Assembly (NCBI RefSeq): GCF_029894335.1
Contig: NZ_JARXZC010000007.1
Location: forward strand, 62,001 to 126,000
DNA: 64,000 bases
Reading direction: 5' to 3'
From: Kitasatospora sp. MAP5-34
Lineage (GTDB): Bacteria; Actinomycetota; Actinomycetes; Streptomycetales; Streptomycetaceae
In this document: piece after piece, positions 25,630 through 34,564 of the stretch
How positions within the stretch are numbered: position 1 is the first letter of the stretch
How the letters are laid out: every line of letters starts with the position of its first letter
Notes under the pieces: model-generated
Seen by the model: only the letters and a program-made list of their open reading frames with translations
What the model was told of the DNA's origin: nothing
The model's database searches: none
Program-made: the position numbers and the translations under genes

Positions 25630-28437
25630 TCAGCGCCTCCGTCTGCCGGGCCCGCGACCGAGAACCCGGCGGGTTGCCAAGGTGATCGCGGCGAGCAGGA
25701 GCAGCACCCCGCAGCCGGCGGCGCGCCAACCGTCCATGGCGGACCGCTGCGCGGCGGTCTCGGCCGCCGTGTCGACCGGCGGCGCCGCGAGCACCCGGCT
25801 GTCCGAGGCCTGGGCGGTGGTCGAAGCCGAGGCCGCGATCGGCACGGCCGGGTCCGGAGCGTCCGCGCTGTGCGAGGGAGCAGCGGCAGCCTTGCTCGGG
25901 ACGGAGGCCCCGGACGCAACGATGGACGCGGACGGCGACGATGCCGGAGAGGGCGGAGAGGGCGGAGCAGCCGGGGAGAGGGACGCGCTCGGCGACGCGG
26001 GCGGGTGGACGGTCGGCTGGGTGGGAGACGCGGCAGGGACGGCGGGCGCCACGCTCGGAGCGCCGACGGGCGCGGGAGCCGCAGGCACAGGCACAGACGC
26101 AGCGGGCGTCGCAGCGGGAGCAGGCGTCGCGGGCGGGGACGGCGGGATCGGGGTGGGGCTGGAGCTGGGGGCGGGCGCCGCGGGGGCCGTCGCCTTCGGG
26201 ACGTGTACGTTCACCGCGTCCGCCGCCGTGGCGTTGCCCGCCCGGTCCGTCGCGGTGACGGTCAGTGCCTGGTCACCGTCCGGGAGGTCCTGGGCCGGCG
26301 TGCAGCTCCACGTCCCGTCCGTGGCCGCCCGGACGCTGCAGAGCAGCACGGACGCGCCGCCGTGTGCGGTCGCCGTGACGGTGACGGTCGACCCGGCCTC
26401 GGCGCTGCCGGTGAGCCGGGGTCGCGCGGTCGGCAGGATGTCGCCCGCCGACGGGGTGCTGAGGACCGGCTTGTCGGGTGCGACGGTGTCCACCACCAGG
26501 AGGACCGGCTTGCTCGCGGTCCGGTTGCCCGCCGCGTCGACGGCGGTGGCGGTCAGCTGGTGGTTGCCGTCGGCGAGGTTCTCCACCGGCAGGCAGTACC
26601 AGCTGCGGTCGTCCGCGACCGCCGTACTGCACAGCTCGCCGCCCACCCGGTCGGCGCCGGGGGCGGTGACCGCGTCGGTGACGGAGACCGTGCTGCCCGG
26701 GTCGGCGGTGCCGCCGATCAGCAGGCCGGGGTCGTTGGTGTATTCGGGCAGGGTGAACGTCGGGGCGGCCGGCGGGTCGCTCTTGACCGTGAGCCGTACC
26801 GCCTCGCCGCGCAGCACCACGCCGCCCCTGGTCGTCTCGACCGGGACGAGGCTGTGGGCGCCCTGGCCGAGCGGCGCGTCGGGGCGGCAGGACCAGGTCC
26901 CGTCGCTGCCGACCCTGGTCCGGCAGAGCGTGCCGGAGCCTTCGACGATCTCGACGGTGGCGCCCTGGACGGCGCCCTCGCCCCGGATCTCGGGCCGGCT
27001 GTCCGCGACGACCGCCCCGCTGACCGGGCCGGAGATCTCGGGGCGCGCCGCGCCCACGGTCAGCTGGACGCGCTGGTCGAGCACCTCGCCCGAGTCCGCG
27101 AACCCGGACGCGCCGACCAACTGCGAGGAGTCCCGGGCCAGTCGCAGCCGGGCCCAGGTCTGCCCGGTCGCCGCGCTGTCCGGGACGGTCCACTCCAGGG
27201 TCGCGGAGGAGCTGCCGGGCAGCACCTCGGTCTGCACCCGCTCGGTGGCGTCGAAGCCCCCGCTGTGGTCGAAGTCGATCCACCCGGCGAGGGTGGCGGG
27301 CCCGCTGCCGGGGTTCACCGGGACGGTGAGCGAGTAGTACCGGCCGATCGCCGCGACCGTCGGGAAGGTCACGGTGGGGTCGGCGCCCTGGTACTCGCCC
27401 CGGCCCGGCTGGAGGGCCGGCGGCACCGGGTTCGACCAGGGGCTGCGCTGCCGCGAGGCGTGGTCCAGCTCGACCATCGGCCGTGCGAGCCGGTCGAGTT
27501 CGGCGGGCTCCCGGATGCCCGGGACAGCGGCGGGCACCAGCGGGTGGAGCGACTTCGGCTGGGCCGCCACCGTTCTGGCCAACACCGCGCCGCCGGCCGC
27601 GTCCTGGCCGAGGAAGAGGTCGGAGAGCAGGTGCGAGGCGTTGCCGTAGCCCTGCGGCGCCGTACTGAGGCCCTCGTCCAGGGTGACGGTGTACGCCTGG
27701 CTCAGCGGTTCGGGGGCGGTGGTGCTGCCCGCGCGCGCGGTGCTGCGCTGCTCTACCCGGAGGTCCACCGTGCTGACGGTACCGGCGAGTTCGAGCGTGC
27801 CCAGGCCGTTCACCGTGCCGTCGGCGGTGTCGTCCCCGGCCGGGGCGAGGCTGTTGCCGCCGACCGTCCAGCCCGTCCAGTCGGTGCGGCCGACCAGACT
27901 CGGGACGCTCGGGGAGCCGCCGGTGACGGTGAGGCGCGCCGAGGTGGCCGTACTGCCGTCCTTTCCGGTCGCGAGCGAGGTGAGACCGCTGACGTGCAGC
28001 CGGGGATTTCGGACCGGCCGGGAGAAGGAGATCTGGAGCGTTCCCATCGTGCGCCAGGAACCGTCCGCGTGGAGCCGGTCCTCGGCGATCCTGAACGTCT
28101 CGGCCGGGTCTCCGCCATGCAGGCCGTCTGCATACGAGCTTGCTCCACCGGCACCGGAGCCCAGCTTTCCGGGAACCGACGAGGCGGTCACGCCGGGCAG
28201 GGGGGCGAATTCGACGGTGACGGTGAGCCCGGAGGGGAGCACGGCCCGGTGCTGTCCCGTCCAGGTGTCCGGAGTCTGCTGTGCGTCGGCGGGTGGCGGA
28301 TTCCAGCCAAGAAGCAGGGCGGTGACCGCGAGCGCGGCCGCTCCCCCGCCAAGTCGCCTACCTGACAGGGCATTGTGACCGCACCGCCCAGGACGGATGA
28401 CGGACACCTCGGTGGCATGGGGAAACTGTCGGCTCAT
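25630..28437 (-). CDS. Large secreted protein with GEVED-like and Ig-like repeats
   Basis: 935-aa exported protein from ATG 28437 (GGAGAG upstream); an ATG at 28512 would add 25 residues before the signal. A signal peptide (ALAVTALLLGWNPPPADAQ) leads into a region with a GEVED-type segment (GWIDFDHSGGFDATERVQ). Three or four Ig-like/invasin-type repeats follow, each with GTWSC or SWYCLP motifs and a VTVTATDRAGNATAADA-type strand. A Pro/Ser/Ala-rich stalk of about 150 residues ends in a membrane helix and an Arg-rich tail (RRVLGRGPGRRRR). This is a stalked surface protein without an LPXTG motif, likely adhesive. Confidence 0.8.
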   Translation of the reverse strand: MSRQFPHATEVSVIRPGRCGHNALSGRRLGGGAAALAVTALLLGWNPPPADAQQTPDTWTGQHRAVLPSGLTVTVEFAPLPGVTASSVPGKLGSGAGGASSYADGLHGGDPAETFRIAEDRLHADGSWRTMGTLQISFSRPVRNPRLHVSGLTSLATGKDGSTATSARLTVTGGSPSVPSLVGRTDWTGWTVGGNSLAPAGDDTADGTVNGLGTLELAGTVSTVDLRVEQRSTARAGSTTAPEPLSQAYTVTLDEGLSTAPQGYGNASHLLSDLFLGQDAAGGAVLARTVAAQPKSLHPLVPAAVPGIREPAELDRLARPMVELDHASRQRSPWSNPVPPALQPGRGEYQGADPTVTFPTVAAIGRYYSLTVPVNPGSGPATLAGWIDFDHSGGFDATERVQTEVLPGSSSATLEWTVPDSAATGQTWARLRLARDSSQLVGASGFADSGEVLDQRVQLTVGAARPEISGPVSGAVVADSRPEIRGEGAVQGATVEIVEGSGTLCRTRVGSDGTWSCRPDAPLGQGAHSLVPVETTRGGVVLRGEAVRLTVKSDPPAAPTFTLPEYTNDPGLLIGGTADPGSTVSVTDAVTAPGADRVGGELCSTAVADDRSWYCLPVENLADGNHQLTATAVDAAGNRTASKPVLLVVDTVAPDKPVLSTPSAGDILPTARPRLTGSAEAGSTVTVTATAHGGASVLLCSVRAATDGTWSCTPAQDLPDGDQALTVTATDRAGNATAADAVNVHVPKATAPAAPAPSSSPTPIPPSPPATPAPAATPAASVPVPAAPAPVGAPSVAPAVPAASPTQPTVHPPASPSASLSPAAPPSPPSPASSPSASIVASGASVPSKAAAAPSHSADAPDPAVPIAASASTTAQASDSRVLAAPPVDTAAETAAQRSAMDGWRAAGCGVLLLLAAITLATRRVLGRGPGRRRR

Positions 28438-28817
28438 CCGGCTCTCCGTTCGGTGTCGGCCGCCAACCGGCGGTGCAGGCACGGAGCCTGACGCAGCCAT
28501 AACATCTGACAAAAGGGAATCACGATCTGGAGTCCGTCATACTGCGACACCGTCGGCAATACCCGGTTAGCACCCGATTGGCCGGCATACGACGGTCTTT
28601 CGACCGTCTTTCGACGAGCTCCCGAGGGGCCTACGAGGCCTCCGGGGGCTTTCGGCAGGCTTTGGGTGGACTTCCGCCGGACAGAGCGGGAAGTACCCAT
28701 CGTGGACGCATTTCAGCCATCGTGGATTGTGCACAACCCACGGCCACCGACGAGTACACGACCATTCATCAGTAAGACCTGTTCGATTTGGGCACCGGCT
28801 CAGTAGAGTCAGGGCCC
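28438..28817. promoter_or_regulatory. Divergent promoter region, Ig-like gene / globin genes
   Basis: About 380 bases between divergently transcribed genes, with AT content above the local average around 28500-28570 and 28720-28790. TCTTTCGACCGTCTTTCGAC (28600 region) is a short direct repeat. No ORF is supported. Promoters for both directions must lie here. Confidence 0.4.
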
Positions 28818-29261
28818 GTGACGATTGATCCCGTTCTCATCAAGAGCAGCTTCGCCGTGGTGGAGCCGCACGGCCCCGAGGTCGCGGCCCGCTTCTACCG
28901 GCATCTGTTCGAGCACAACCCGGGCGTCCGCAGCCTGTTCGCCGAACATCTGGACGGACAGCAGGACCGACTCTGGGCCGCCCTCGGCGCACTCGTCACC
29001 CGGTTGGAGGACACCGACGCGCTGCTCGCCCTCCTCCGGGACCTCGGGCGGCGGCACGCCGGCTATGGCACGCTCCCCGCGCACTTCCCCGCCGTCGGGG
29101 CCAGCCTGATCGCCACCCTGCGGCACTTCGCGGGCGCGGCCTGGACGCCGGCGACCGAGGACTCCTGGCAGGCCGTGTACGGGACGGTGGCCGCGACGAT
29201 GACCCAGGCCCTCACCGAGGCCCTGTCCGGGGCCGGCCCCGCCGCAGCCGCCGCCGGCTGA
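28818..29261 (+). CDS. Single-domain globin
   Basis: 147-aa haemoglobin-like protein of the flavohaemoglobin globin class, start GTG 28818. Helix B reads ARFYRHLFEHNPGVRSLF with the conserved B10 Tyr and CD1 Phe. The proximal F8 His is in LGRRHAGYGTLPAHF near residue 79. It has no reductase domain. It is followed ten bases later by a complete flavohaemoglobin whose globin domain is similar, so the pair arose by duplication and is probably one operon. A role in NO or oxygen chemistry is inferred from the family. Confidence 0.9.
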   Translation: MTIDPVLIKSSFAVVEPHGPEVAARFYRHLFEHNPGVRSLFAEHLDGQQDRLWAALGALVTRLEDTDALLALLRDLGRRHAGYGTLPAHFPAVGASLIATLRHFAGAAWTPATEDSWQAVYGTVAATMTQALTEALSGAGPAAAAAG

Positions 29262-29271
29262 GGGCTCGGCG

Positions 29272-30486
29272 GTGCCCTTCGATCCAGCGGTCATCCGTGC
29301 GAGCTTCGCCGTCGTCGAGCGCCGCGCCGACCACCTGGCCAAGTACTTCTACACCCACCTGTTCGCCCACAACCCCGAGTTCCGGGCGATGTTCCCGGCC
29401 GCGATGGCCGAGCAGCGCGACCGGCTGTTCGCCGCACTCACCGAGCTCGTCGGCCGCGCGGACGACTCGGCCAGGTTCGCCGGCTACCTCCGGACGCTCG
29501 GCCGCGACCACCGCAAGTTCCGGACCGCGCCCGAGCACTACCCAGCCGTCGGCACCAGCCTGATCGCCGCCGTCCGGCACTTCTCCGGCCACTCCTGGAC
29601 GGCCGAGATCGAGAAGGCGTGGACCGAGGCGTACACCGTGATCTCCCAGGCCATGATCGCCGCGGCGGCCGCCGAACCGGCCGGCACCCCTGCCTGGTGG
29701 GAGGCGCAGGTGACGGCCCGTCGCCGGGCGGCGCCCGACGTGGTGGTGCTCACCCTGGCCCCCGATCACCCGTACCCGTACCGCGCCGGGCAGTACCTCT
29801 CGCTCTGCTCGCCCCGGCAGCCCGAGGTCTGGCGCCCGTACTCGATCGCCAACGCCCCCCGCGCGGACGGCACCCTGGAACTGCACGTCCGCCGGGTGCC
29901 CGACGGACTGCTGAGCACCAGCCTGGTCAACGACGTGCTGCCCGGCGAACGGCTGCGGATCGGCGCGCCGCTCGGCGACTGCGTCCTCGAACCGCACCCG
30001 GCCCGGCCGCTGCTCGCGGTGGCAGGTGGGACCGGCTGGGCACAGATCAAGGCGCTGATCGACGAGCTGGCCGCCCAGGGGAGGGCGCTGTGCGGTGTCC
30101 GGCGGACCACCGTCTTCCTGGCCGCCCGGAGCGAGGCCGACCAGTACGATCTGCCCGCCGTCCGCGAGTTGGCGGCCCGGCACGACTGGCTGGACCTGGT
30201 GCTCGCCACCCCCGCCCCGGGCGCGGGCCGGGAGCGCGCCTCGGAGCTGCTCCGGGACGGCCTCCGGGCGCGGGGCGGCTGGGCGGGCCACGACATCCAC
30301 CTCAGCGGGCCCCCGGATCTCGCACCCGAGATCACCGAGCTGCTGCTCGACCTCGGCGCAGAGCCCGAACTGATCCGCCACGACCCGGTGCCGCTCACCC
30401 TGAACCGGAAGCGGCCGCTGACCTCGTCCGAGTGGTTCCTCGACCAGCGCGACATCGCCTGGATCAACCGGACCGACCTGGGGTGA
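29272..30486 (+). CDS. Flavohaemoglobin-type nitric oxide dioxygenase
   Basis: 404-aa globin-reductase fusion, start GTG 29272. The globin domain (1-135) has KYFYTHLFAHNPEFRAMF and the F8 His in LGRDHRKFRTAPEHY. The FAD domain has RPYSIANAPR near residue 185. The NAD-binding domain has AVAGGTGWAQIKALI near 250 and a C-terminal LSGPPDLAPEI. This is the full NO-dioxygenase layout using NADH, FAD and haem. A Trp-rich tail (SSEWFLDQRDIAWINR) is added at the C-terminus. It is coupled to the preceding single-domain globin and ended by a strong hairpin. Confidence 0.9.
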   Translation: MPFDPAVIRASFAVVERRADHLAKYFYTHLFAHNPEFRAMFPAAMAEQRDRLFAALTELVGRADDSARFAGYLRTLGRDHRKFRTAPEHYPAVGTSLIAAVRHFSGHSWTAEIEKAWTEAYTVISQAMIAAAAAEPAGTPAWWEAQVTARRRAAPDVVVLTLAPDHPYPYRAGQYLSLCSPRQPEVWRPYSIANAPRADGTLELHVRRVPDGLLSTSLVNDVLPGERLRIGAPLGDCVLEPHPARPLLAVAGGTGWAQIKALIDELAAQGRALCGVRRTTVFLAARSEADQYDLPAVRELAARHDWLDLVLATPAPGAGRERASELLRDGLRARGGWAGHDIHLSGPPDLAPEITELLLDLGAEPELIRHDPVPLTLNRKRPLTSSEWFLDQRDIAWINRTDLG

Positions 30487-30505
30487 GCCCGCCGTCCGGG
30501 TACGG

Positions 30506-30538
30506 CGAAGGCCCCGGGCGATCCGCCCGGGGCCTTCG
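30506..30538 (+). terminator. 15-bp terminator after flavohaemoglobin gene
   Basis: CGAAGGCCCCGGGCG (30506-30520) pairs perfectly with 30524-30538, loop ATC. It separates the gene from the leftward tRNA-Arg immediately downstream. Confidence 0.9.
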
Positions 30539-30543
30539 GTCTG

Positions 30544-30616
30544 TGCGCTCAGCAGGATTCGAACCTGCAACCTCTTGATCCGTAGTCAAGTGCTCTATCC
30601 GTTGAGCTATGAGCGC
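30544..30616 (-). tRNA. tRNA-Arg (ACG), copy 1
   Basis: Minus-strand cloverleaf: acceptor GCGCTCA/TGAGCGC, D-arm TAGCTCAACGGATAGAGCA, anticodon arm CTTGA-CTACGGA-TCAAG (anticodon ACG), T-loop GGTTCGAATCC, discriminator A, CCA not encoded. A34 is the TadA substrate, read as inosine. Confidence 0.97.
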
Positions 30617-30705
30617 TCAGGTACTGCCTGTGCTGCGGTACTGCTTGTACTGCGCCTTGCAAGCGAGGAGACCCCGGAACGAAGCCCGGAGCCTCTCGAT
30701 TGCAG

Positions 30706-30778
30706 TGCGCTCAGCAGGATTCGAACCTGCAACCTCTTGATCCGTAGTCAAGTGCTCTATCCGTTGAGCTATGAGCGC
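30706..30778 (-). tRNA. tRNA-Arg (ACG), copy 2, identical
   Basis: Base-for-base identical to the copy 162 bases away, with the same orientation; the identity extends a few bases into the flanks. The 89-base spacer between the copies holds no gene. Confidence 0.97.
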
Positions 30779-30900
30779 TCGCCCCGTCGGCATGTACCAG
30801 CGGGGCGGTGCGGGGACAACATTACATGACCTGCGACCTGGGGCGAAATCGATTGATCCCGGACAGCGACCACAGCGGAGCAGGCCGGGCCGGGACAGCA

Positions 30901-30935
30901 GAGAGCCCCGCCGGCGTACTGCCGACGGGGCTCTC
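30901..30935 (-). terminator. Terminator after tRNA-Ser (GCT)
   Basis: GAGAGCCCCG (30901-30910) pairs with CGGGGCTCTC (30926-30935), with an inner CGGC/GCCG extension. It lies just beyond the 3' end of the leftward tRNA-Ser. Confidence 0.75.
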
Positions 30936-30940
30936 GGAGG

Positions 30941-31031
30941 CGGAGGCTGAGGGATTTGAACCCTCGATGGGATTGAAGTCCCAAACCGCATTAGCAGTGC
31001 GGCGCCATAGACCGGACTAGGCGAAGCCTCC
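30941..31031 (-). tRNA. tRNA-Ser (GCT)
   Basis: Minus-strand class II tRNA: acceptor GGAGGCT/AGCCTCC, anticodon arm CCGCA-CTGCTAA-TGCGG (anticodon GCT), long variable arm, T-loop GGTTCAAATCC, discriminator G. It decodes AGC/AGU. Confidence 0.97.
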
Positions 31032-31233
31032 TCCACGCGAACCGCACCGGTTCCCCGGCGCACTCCGTGCGAATGTGATGATGCCACAGCCAGGGGCTCC
31101 GACACCAACCACCGACAACGTTACTAGGCGGGTCATCCGCAGCGCAAAGAAGAATGAGATACTCCAGTCTCCCCAGGAGGGCGCGAGCCGCTAGTCGCAA
31201 GCCGTGACGCAAGTCGTGAGGAGACCTGTCGAC

Positions 31234-34200
31234 GTGAGCAGCAGGCCGATCCGAGGCGCTGCTCGCCTCGCCGCGATACTCGATGCGCTGCCCGATGCGC
31301 TGTTGCTGGTCAACAGCAACGGCACCGTGGTCGACGCCAACCAGGCCGCCGTGCAGAGCTTGCAGGCGCCCGGAACCTCGCTGGTCGGGATGGGTGTGCT
31401 CGATCTGCTGCCCGAGTTCGACCCGAGCCGCATCCCCGGTTCGATGCGCCCCGCACCGCGCGAACCGGACGGCCTGGACCACCCCGTCCGGATGACCGCC
31501 CGGCGTACCGACGGCAGCGCCTTCCCGGTCGAGGTCTCCGGCAACGACTTCGCCGACGACGGCTCGAACGACGGCCGGGGCAGCGAGGGCCGGGGTTACG
31601 CGTTCTCGTCCAGCGCCCAGTACGGCAGCAGCTCGGGCAGTGACCTGCTGCTGCTGCTCGTCCGCGACCTCTCCAGCCGGCTCGGGGTCGAGGCGGAGCT
31701 GCGCCGTCAGCACAAGCAGACGGAGATGATCCTGCGGGCCGCCGCCGAGGGCGTGCTCGGGGTGGACCTCGAAGGCCGGGTGGTGCTGGTCAACCCGGCC
31801 GCCGCGCACATCCTGGACTACCGGGCGAGCGAGCTGGGCGGGCGCGAGCTGCACCCGCTGATCCAGCACTCCCAGGCGGACGGCAGCCCGCTGGCCCTGG
31901 AGGGCTCGGCGCTGCTGGACACCCTGCTCTCCGGCCGCAAGCACCGGGTGCGCGGCACGGTGCTCTGGCGCAAGGACGGCCAGCCGGTGACGGTGGACCT
32001 CACCACCGCGCCCGTCCGGGACGGCGACCAGCTGGTCGGCGCGGTGATGACCTTCACCGACCGGACCAGGGAACTCGCGCTGGTCGCCCGCAACGAGCAC
32101 CTCACGGCCGTCCTGGAGAGCGAACTCGGCACCGCGCTGACCGCGCTGCACCGGCGGATCGACGCCCTGGCGGCCGACCCGGCCGGGCAGCTCTGGCCCG
32201 AGGCCAACTGGACGCTGCGGCGGCTCGCGGACGAGTGCCGGCGGTTCGGCACGCTGATAAACGGTGTGCTGACCCACCAACGGTTCGAGGACGAGGCCGA
32301 GACCGGCGGGCAGTCGCTGGAGCGCGAGCCCGTCCGGCTGGACAAGATCGTCCAACGTGCCGTCGAGCGCGCGGGTGAGCTGGTCGGCGCGGGCCGGGTG
32401 CGGTACTCGGTGCACGCGGCCTCCGTCGAGGTGACGGCCGACCGGGAGCGGCTGGCGCAGGCGCTCGCCCACCTGGTGGCGGACGTCAGCGGTGTCGCGC
32501 TCTCGCTCGACGGTCCGGCGGCCCCGGTCGGCCCGGCCTCGCTCGGTGTCCCCGCGCTGCCCCCGGTCGGCCCGGACGCGCCGATGGTGGTGCTGGCCGC
32601 CGCGCAGCGCGGTGACGTCGCCCGGATCGAGGTGCGCGGGCCCGCACGGACCAGCAGCCCGGTGCACCTCCCGATCGCCCGCGCCATCGTGGAGCGGCAC
32701 GGCGGCGTACTGCAGCGGCACGAGCTGCCCAACCGGGCCGGGACGACGTACGTGGTGGAGCTGCCGCTCGACCCGGCGGCGGCGAAGGCGGCGAAGGCCG
32801 GGCAGCGGCACGTCCCCAAGGAGACCGACACCGCGATGCTGCCGGACCTCCCCGAGGTACCGCCGGCACCGCCGGAGCCCCCGAAGGCCGAACAGCCGGA
32901 CCGGACCGCCCCTGAGGAAGCCGCGCCTGAACCTTCGGCAGCACAGCCCGCAGAGCAACCCGCCGCGCGTGGCCCGATCGCGCTCGGGTCCACGGCACTC
33001 GGGTCCACGGCACTCGGGCCGATCGCGCTGGGACCCGCCGCTCCGGCGCGGCCCGAGGTCGAGGAACTGCCCGTGCACCCGGCGCCCGAGGCCTCGTCGG
33101 CGCCCGAGGAGGGTGCGGCGGCGGAGCAGGCACGTTCGGGACGGCGTCGGCGCGCGGCGGCGGCTGCTGCGGCCGGGGGCGCGGAGCCGTCCGGCGCGCT
33201 CTCGATCCCCGGTATCCCCGACCCCGGTACGCCGTTCTACCCCGGCCTGGAGCACGCGCTGCCCCTCGCACCCCCCGAGCCCGTCGCGCCCCCGGCCGTC
33301 CCGCCGACCGGACGCAGGCGTCGGCTTGCCCTGCCCGCGCAGGCGTCGGCGGGTGGATCGGGCTCCGGGGCCGAGCTGGAGCTCGCGAAGCCGCACGTCC
33401 CCGAGCGCCCGTCGACCCCACCGGCCGTCCCCACCGCTCCCGCCGAGGTGTCGGAGCCCCGGCCGGTCGGCAGCGGTCTCGGGGAGCTGGCGCCGCCGCG
33501 TCCGCTCGGCGGGTTCGCCAGTGCCTTCCCGAACGCCTTCCCGCAGCCGGACGCAGCACCCGAGCAGCCCCCGGCTCCCCCGGCCCCCAACGCCGCTGTC
33601 CCCGCTGTCCGGACGGCTGCGGCACTCCCGGCCACCACGACCAGCACGGCCGCCACGGCCGCGCCCGACGCACCCGGGCAGGTCGAGCCGCGTACGCCCC
33701 CGCGCCCGGTGTCCGAACTGGCCCGCTCCAGCGCGGAGCAGCCCGAGCCCGACCGGGCGGAGACGCCCGACTTCCCGAACTACCCGACGATGGTGGGCCC
33801 GGCCGTCGACGGCGGCGCCCGGCGGCTGCTGGTCTGGCCCGAGCCCGATCCGTCCACCAAGCAGGCGCTCCAGGACCGTGGCTACCGCCCGGTGATCGTC
33901 CGCTCCCGCGAGGAGGTGGACGCCCAGGTCGCCGCGTACCCGGCAGCGCTCTTCGTCGACCCGCTGACCGGTCCGATCACCCGGACGGCCCTGCAGTCGC
34001 TGCGCACCGCCGCGCTCAACAGCCGGGTCCCGGTGCTGGTCACCGCCGGTCTGGGCCAGGCGACCCGGGACGCCGCGTACGGCGCCGACCCGGCCGTCCT
34101 GCTGCGGGCGCTGGCGCCGCGCGACAGCGAGCAGCACGCCCCCCGGGTGCTGCTGGTCGAGGCCGATCCGGACATCGCCGCCGCGCTGATCAGCAGCCTG

Positions 34201-34542
34201 GAGCGGCGCGGGATGCACGTCGAGCACGCGGTGAGCGAGAACGACGCCGTCTCCCGCGCCAGCAGCGTCCAGCCCAACCTGGTGGTGATGGACCTGCTGC
34301 AGATCCGCCGCCGCCGGGTCGGGCTGCTGGACTGGCTACGCGCCAACGACCGGCTGCACCGCACCCCGCTGGTCGTCTACACCTCGGTCGACCTCGACCC
34401 GCAGGAGCTGCCGCGCCTGCGCACGGGCGAGACGGTGCTGTTCCTCGCCGAGCGGTCGACGACCGAGGACGTGCAATCCCGGATCGTCGACCTGCTGGGC
34501 CGGATCGGCGCGATGGGCGAGGTCAGCACGGCCGGGCGCTGA
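31234..34542 (+). CDS. PAS / degenerate histidine kinase / double receiver protein
   Basis: 1102-aa cytosolic signalling protein. GTG 31234 has GAGGAG nine bases upstream; GTGs at 31204 and 31216 are in frame. Two PAS domains (about 15-110 and 155-275: MILRAAAEGVLGVDLEGRV) precede a kinase-like region (275-530). That region lacks a clear phospho-acceptor His and lacks the DxGxG ATP motif; only a G2-like strip (LPIARAIVERHGGVLQRHE) survives. A 300-residue Pro/Ala linker includes a short tandem IALGSTALG repeat. The C-terminus holds two receiver-like folds. The second (RVLLVEADPDIAAAL, LVVMDLLQIRRR) keeps the acidic pair and phosphorylatable Asp but lacks the usual Lys. It may be a scaffold or a non-canonical response protein rather than a kinase. 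Confidence 0.8.
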   Translation: MSSRPIRGAARLAAILDALPDALLLVNSNGTVVDANQAAVQSLQAPGTSLVGMGVLDLLPEFDPSRIPGSMRPAPREPDGLDHPVRMTARRTDGSAFPVEVSGNDFADDGSNDGRGSEGRGYAFSSSAQYGSSSGSDLLLLLVRDLSSRLGVEAELRRQHKQTEMILRAAAEGVLGVDLEGRVVLVNPAAAHILDYRASELGGRELHPLIQHSQADGSPLALEGSALLDTLLSGRKHRVRGTVLWRKDGQPVTVDLTTAPVRDGDQLVGAVMTFTDRTRELALVARNEHLTAVLESELGTALTALHRRIDALAADPAGQLWPEANWTLRRLADECRRFGTLINGVLTHQRFEDEAETGGQSLEREPVRLDKIVQRAVERAGELVGAGRVRYSVHAASVEVTADRERLAQALAHLVADVSGVALSLDGPAAPVGPASLGVPALPPVGPDAPMVVLAAAQRGDVARIEVRGPARTSSPVHLPIARAIVERHGGVLQRHELPNRAGTTYVVELPLDPAAAKAAKAGQRHVPKETDTAMLPDLPEVPPAPPEPPKAEQPDRTAPEEAAPEPSAAQPAEQPAARGPIALGSTALGSTALGPIALGPAAPARPEVEELPVHPAPEASSAPEEGAAAEQARSGRRRRAAAAAAAGGAEPSGALSIPGIPDPGTPFYPGLEHALPLAPPEPVAPPAVPPTGRRRRLALPAQASAGGSGSGAELELAKPHVPERPSTPPAVPTAPAEVSEPRPVGSGLGELAPPRPLGGFASAFPNAFPQPDAAPEQPPAPPAPNAAVPAVRTAAALPATTTSTAATAAPDAPGQVEPRTPPRPVSELARSSAEQPEPDRAETPDFPNYPTMVGPAVDGGARRLLVWPEPDPSTKQALQDRGYRPVIVRSREEVDAQVAAYPAALFVDPLTGPITRTALQSLRTAALNSRVPVLVTAGLGQATRDAAYGADPAVLLRALAPRDSEQHAPRVLLVEADPDIAAALISSLERRGMHVEHAVSENDAVSRASSVQPNLVVMDLLQIRRRRVGLLDWLRANDRLHRTPLVVYTSVDLDPQELPRLRTGETVLFLAERSTTEDVQSRIVDLLGRIGAMGEVSTAGR

Positions 34543-34564
34543 CCCGGCGGCCGGTCGGGCGTCG

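Noticed and set aside
25597..28365. 922-codon rightward reading frame opposite the Ig-like gene
   Set aside because: It is the antisense shadow of the leftward gene: composition is Arg/Gly-rich, there is no ribosome binding site, and the opposite strand has signal peptide and domains.
30706..30778. Second tRNA-Arg copy as an integrated-element att site
   Set aside because: No integrase, excisionase or foreign genes lie between or beside the copies, so integration is not supported here.
30991..34227. 1078-codon leftward frame over the PAS protein and tRNA-Ser
   Set aside because: Antisense to the PAS/receiver gene, overlaps a tRNA, no domain or ribosome binding site.
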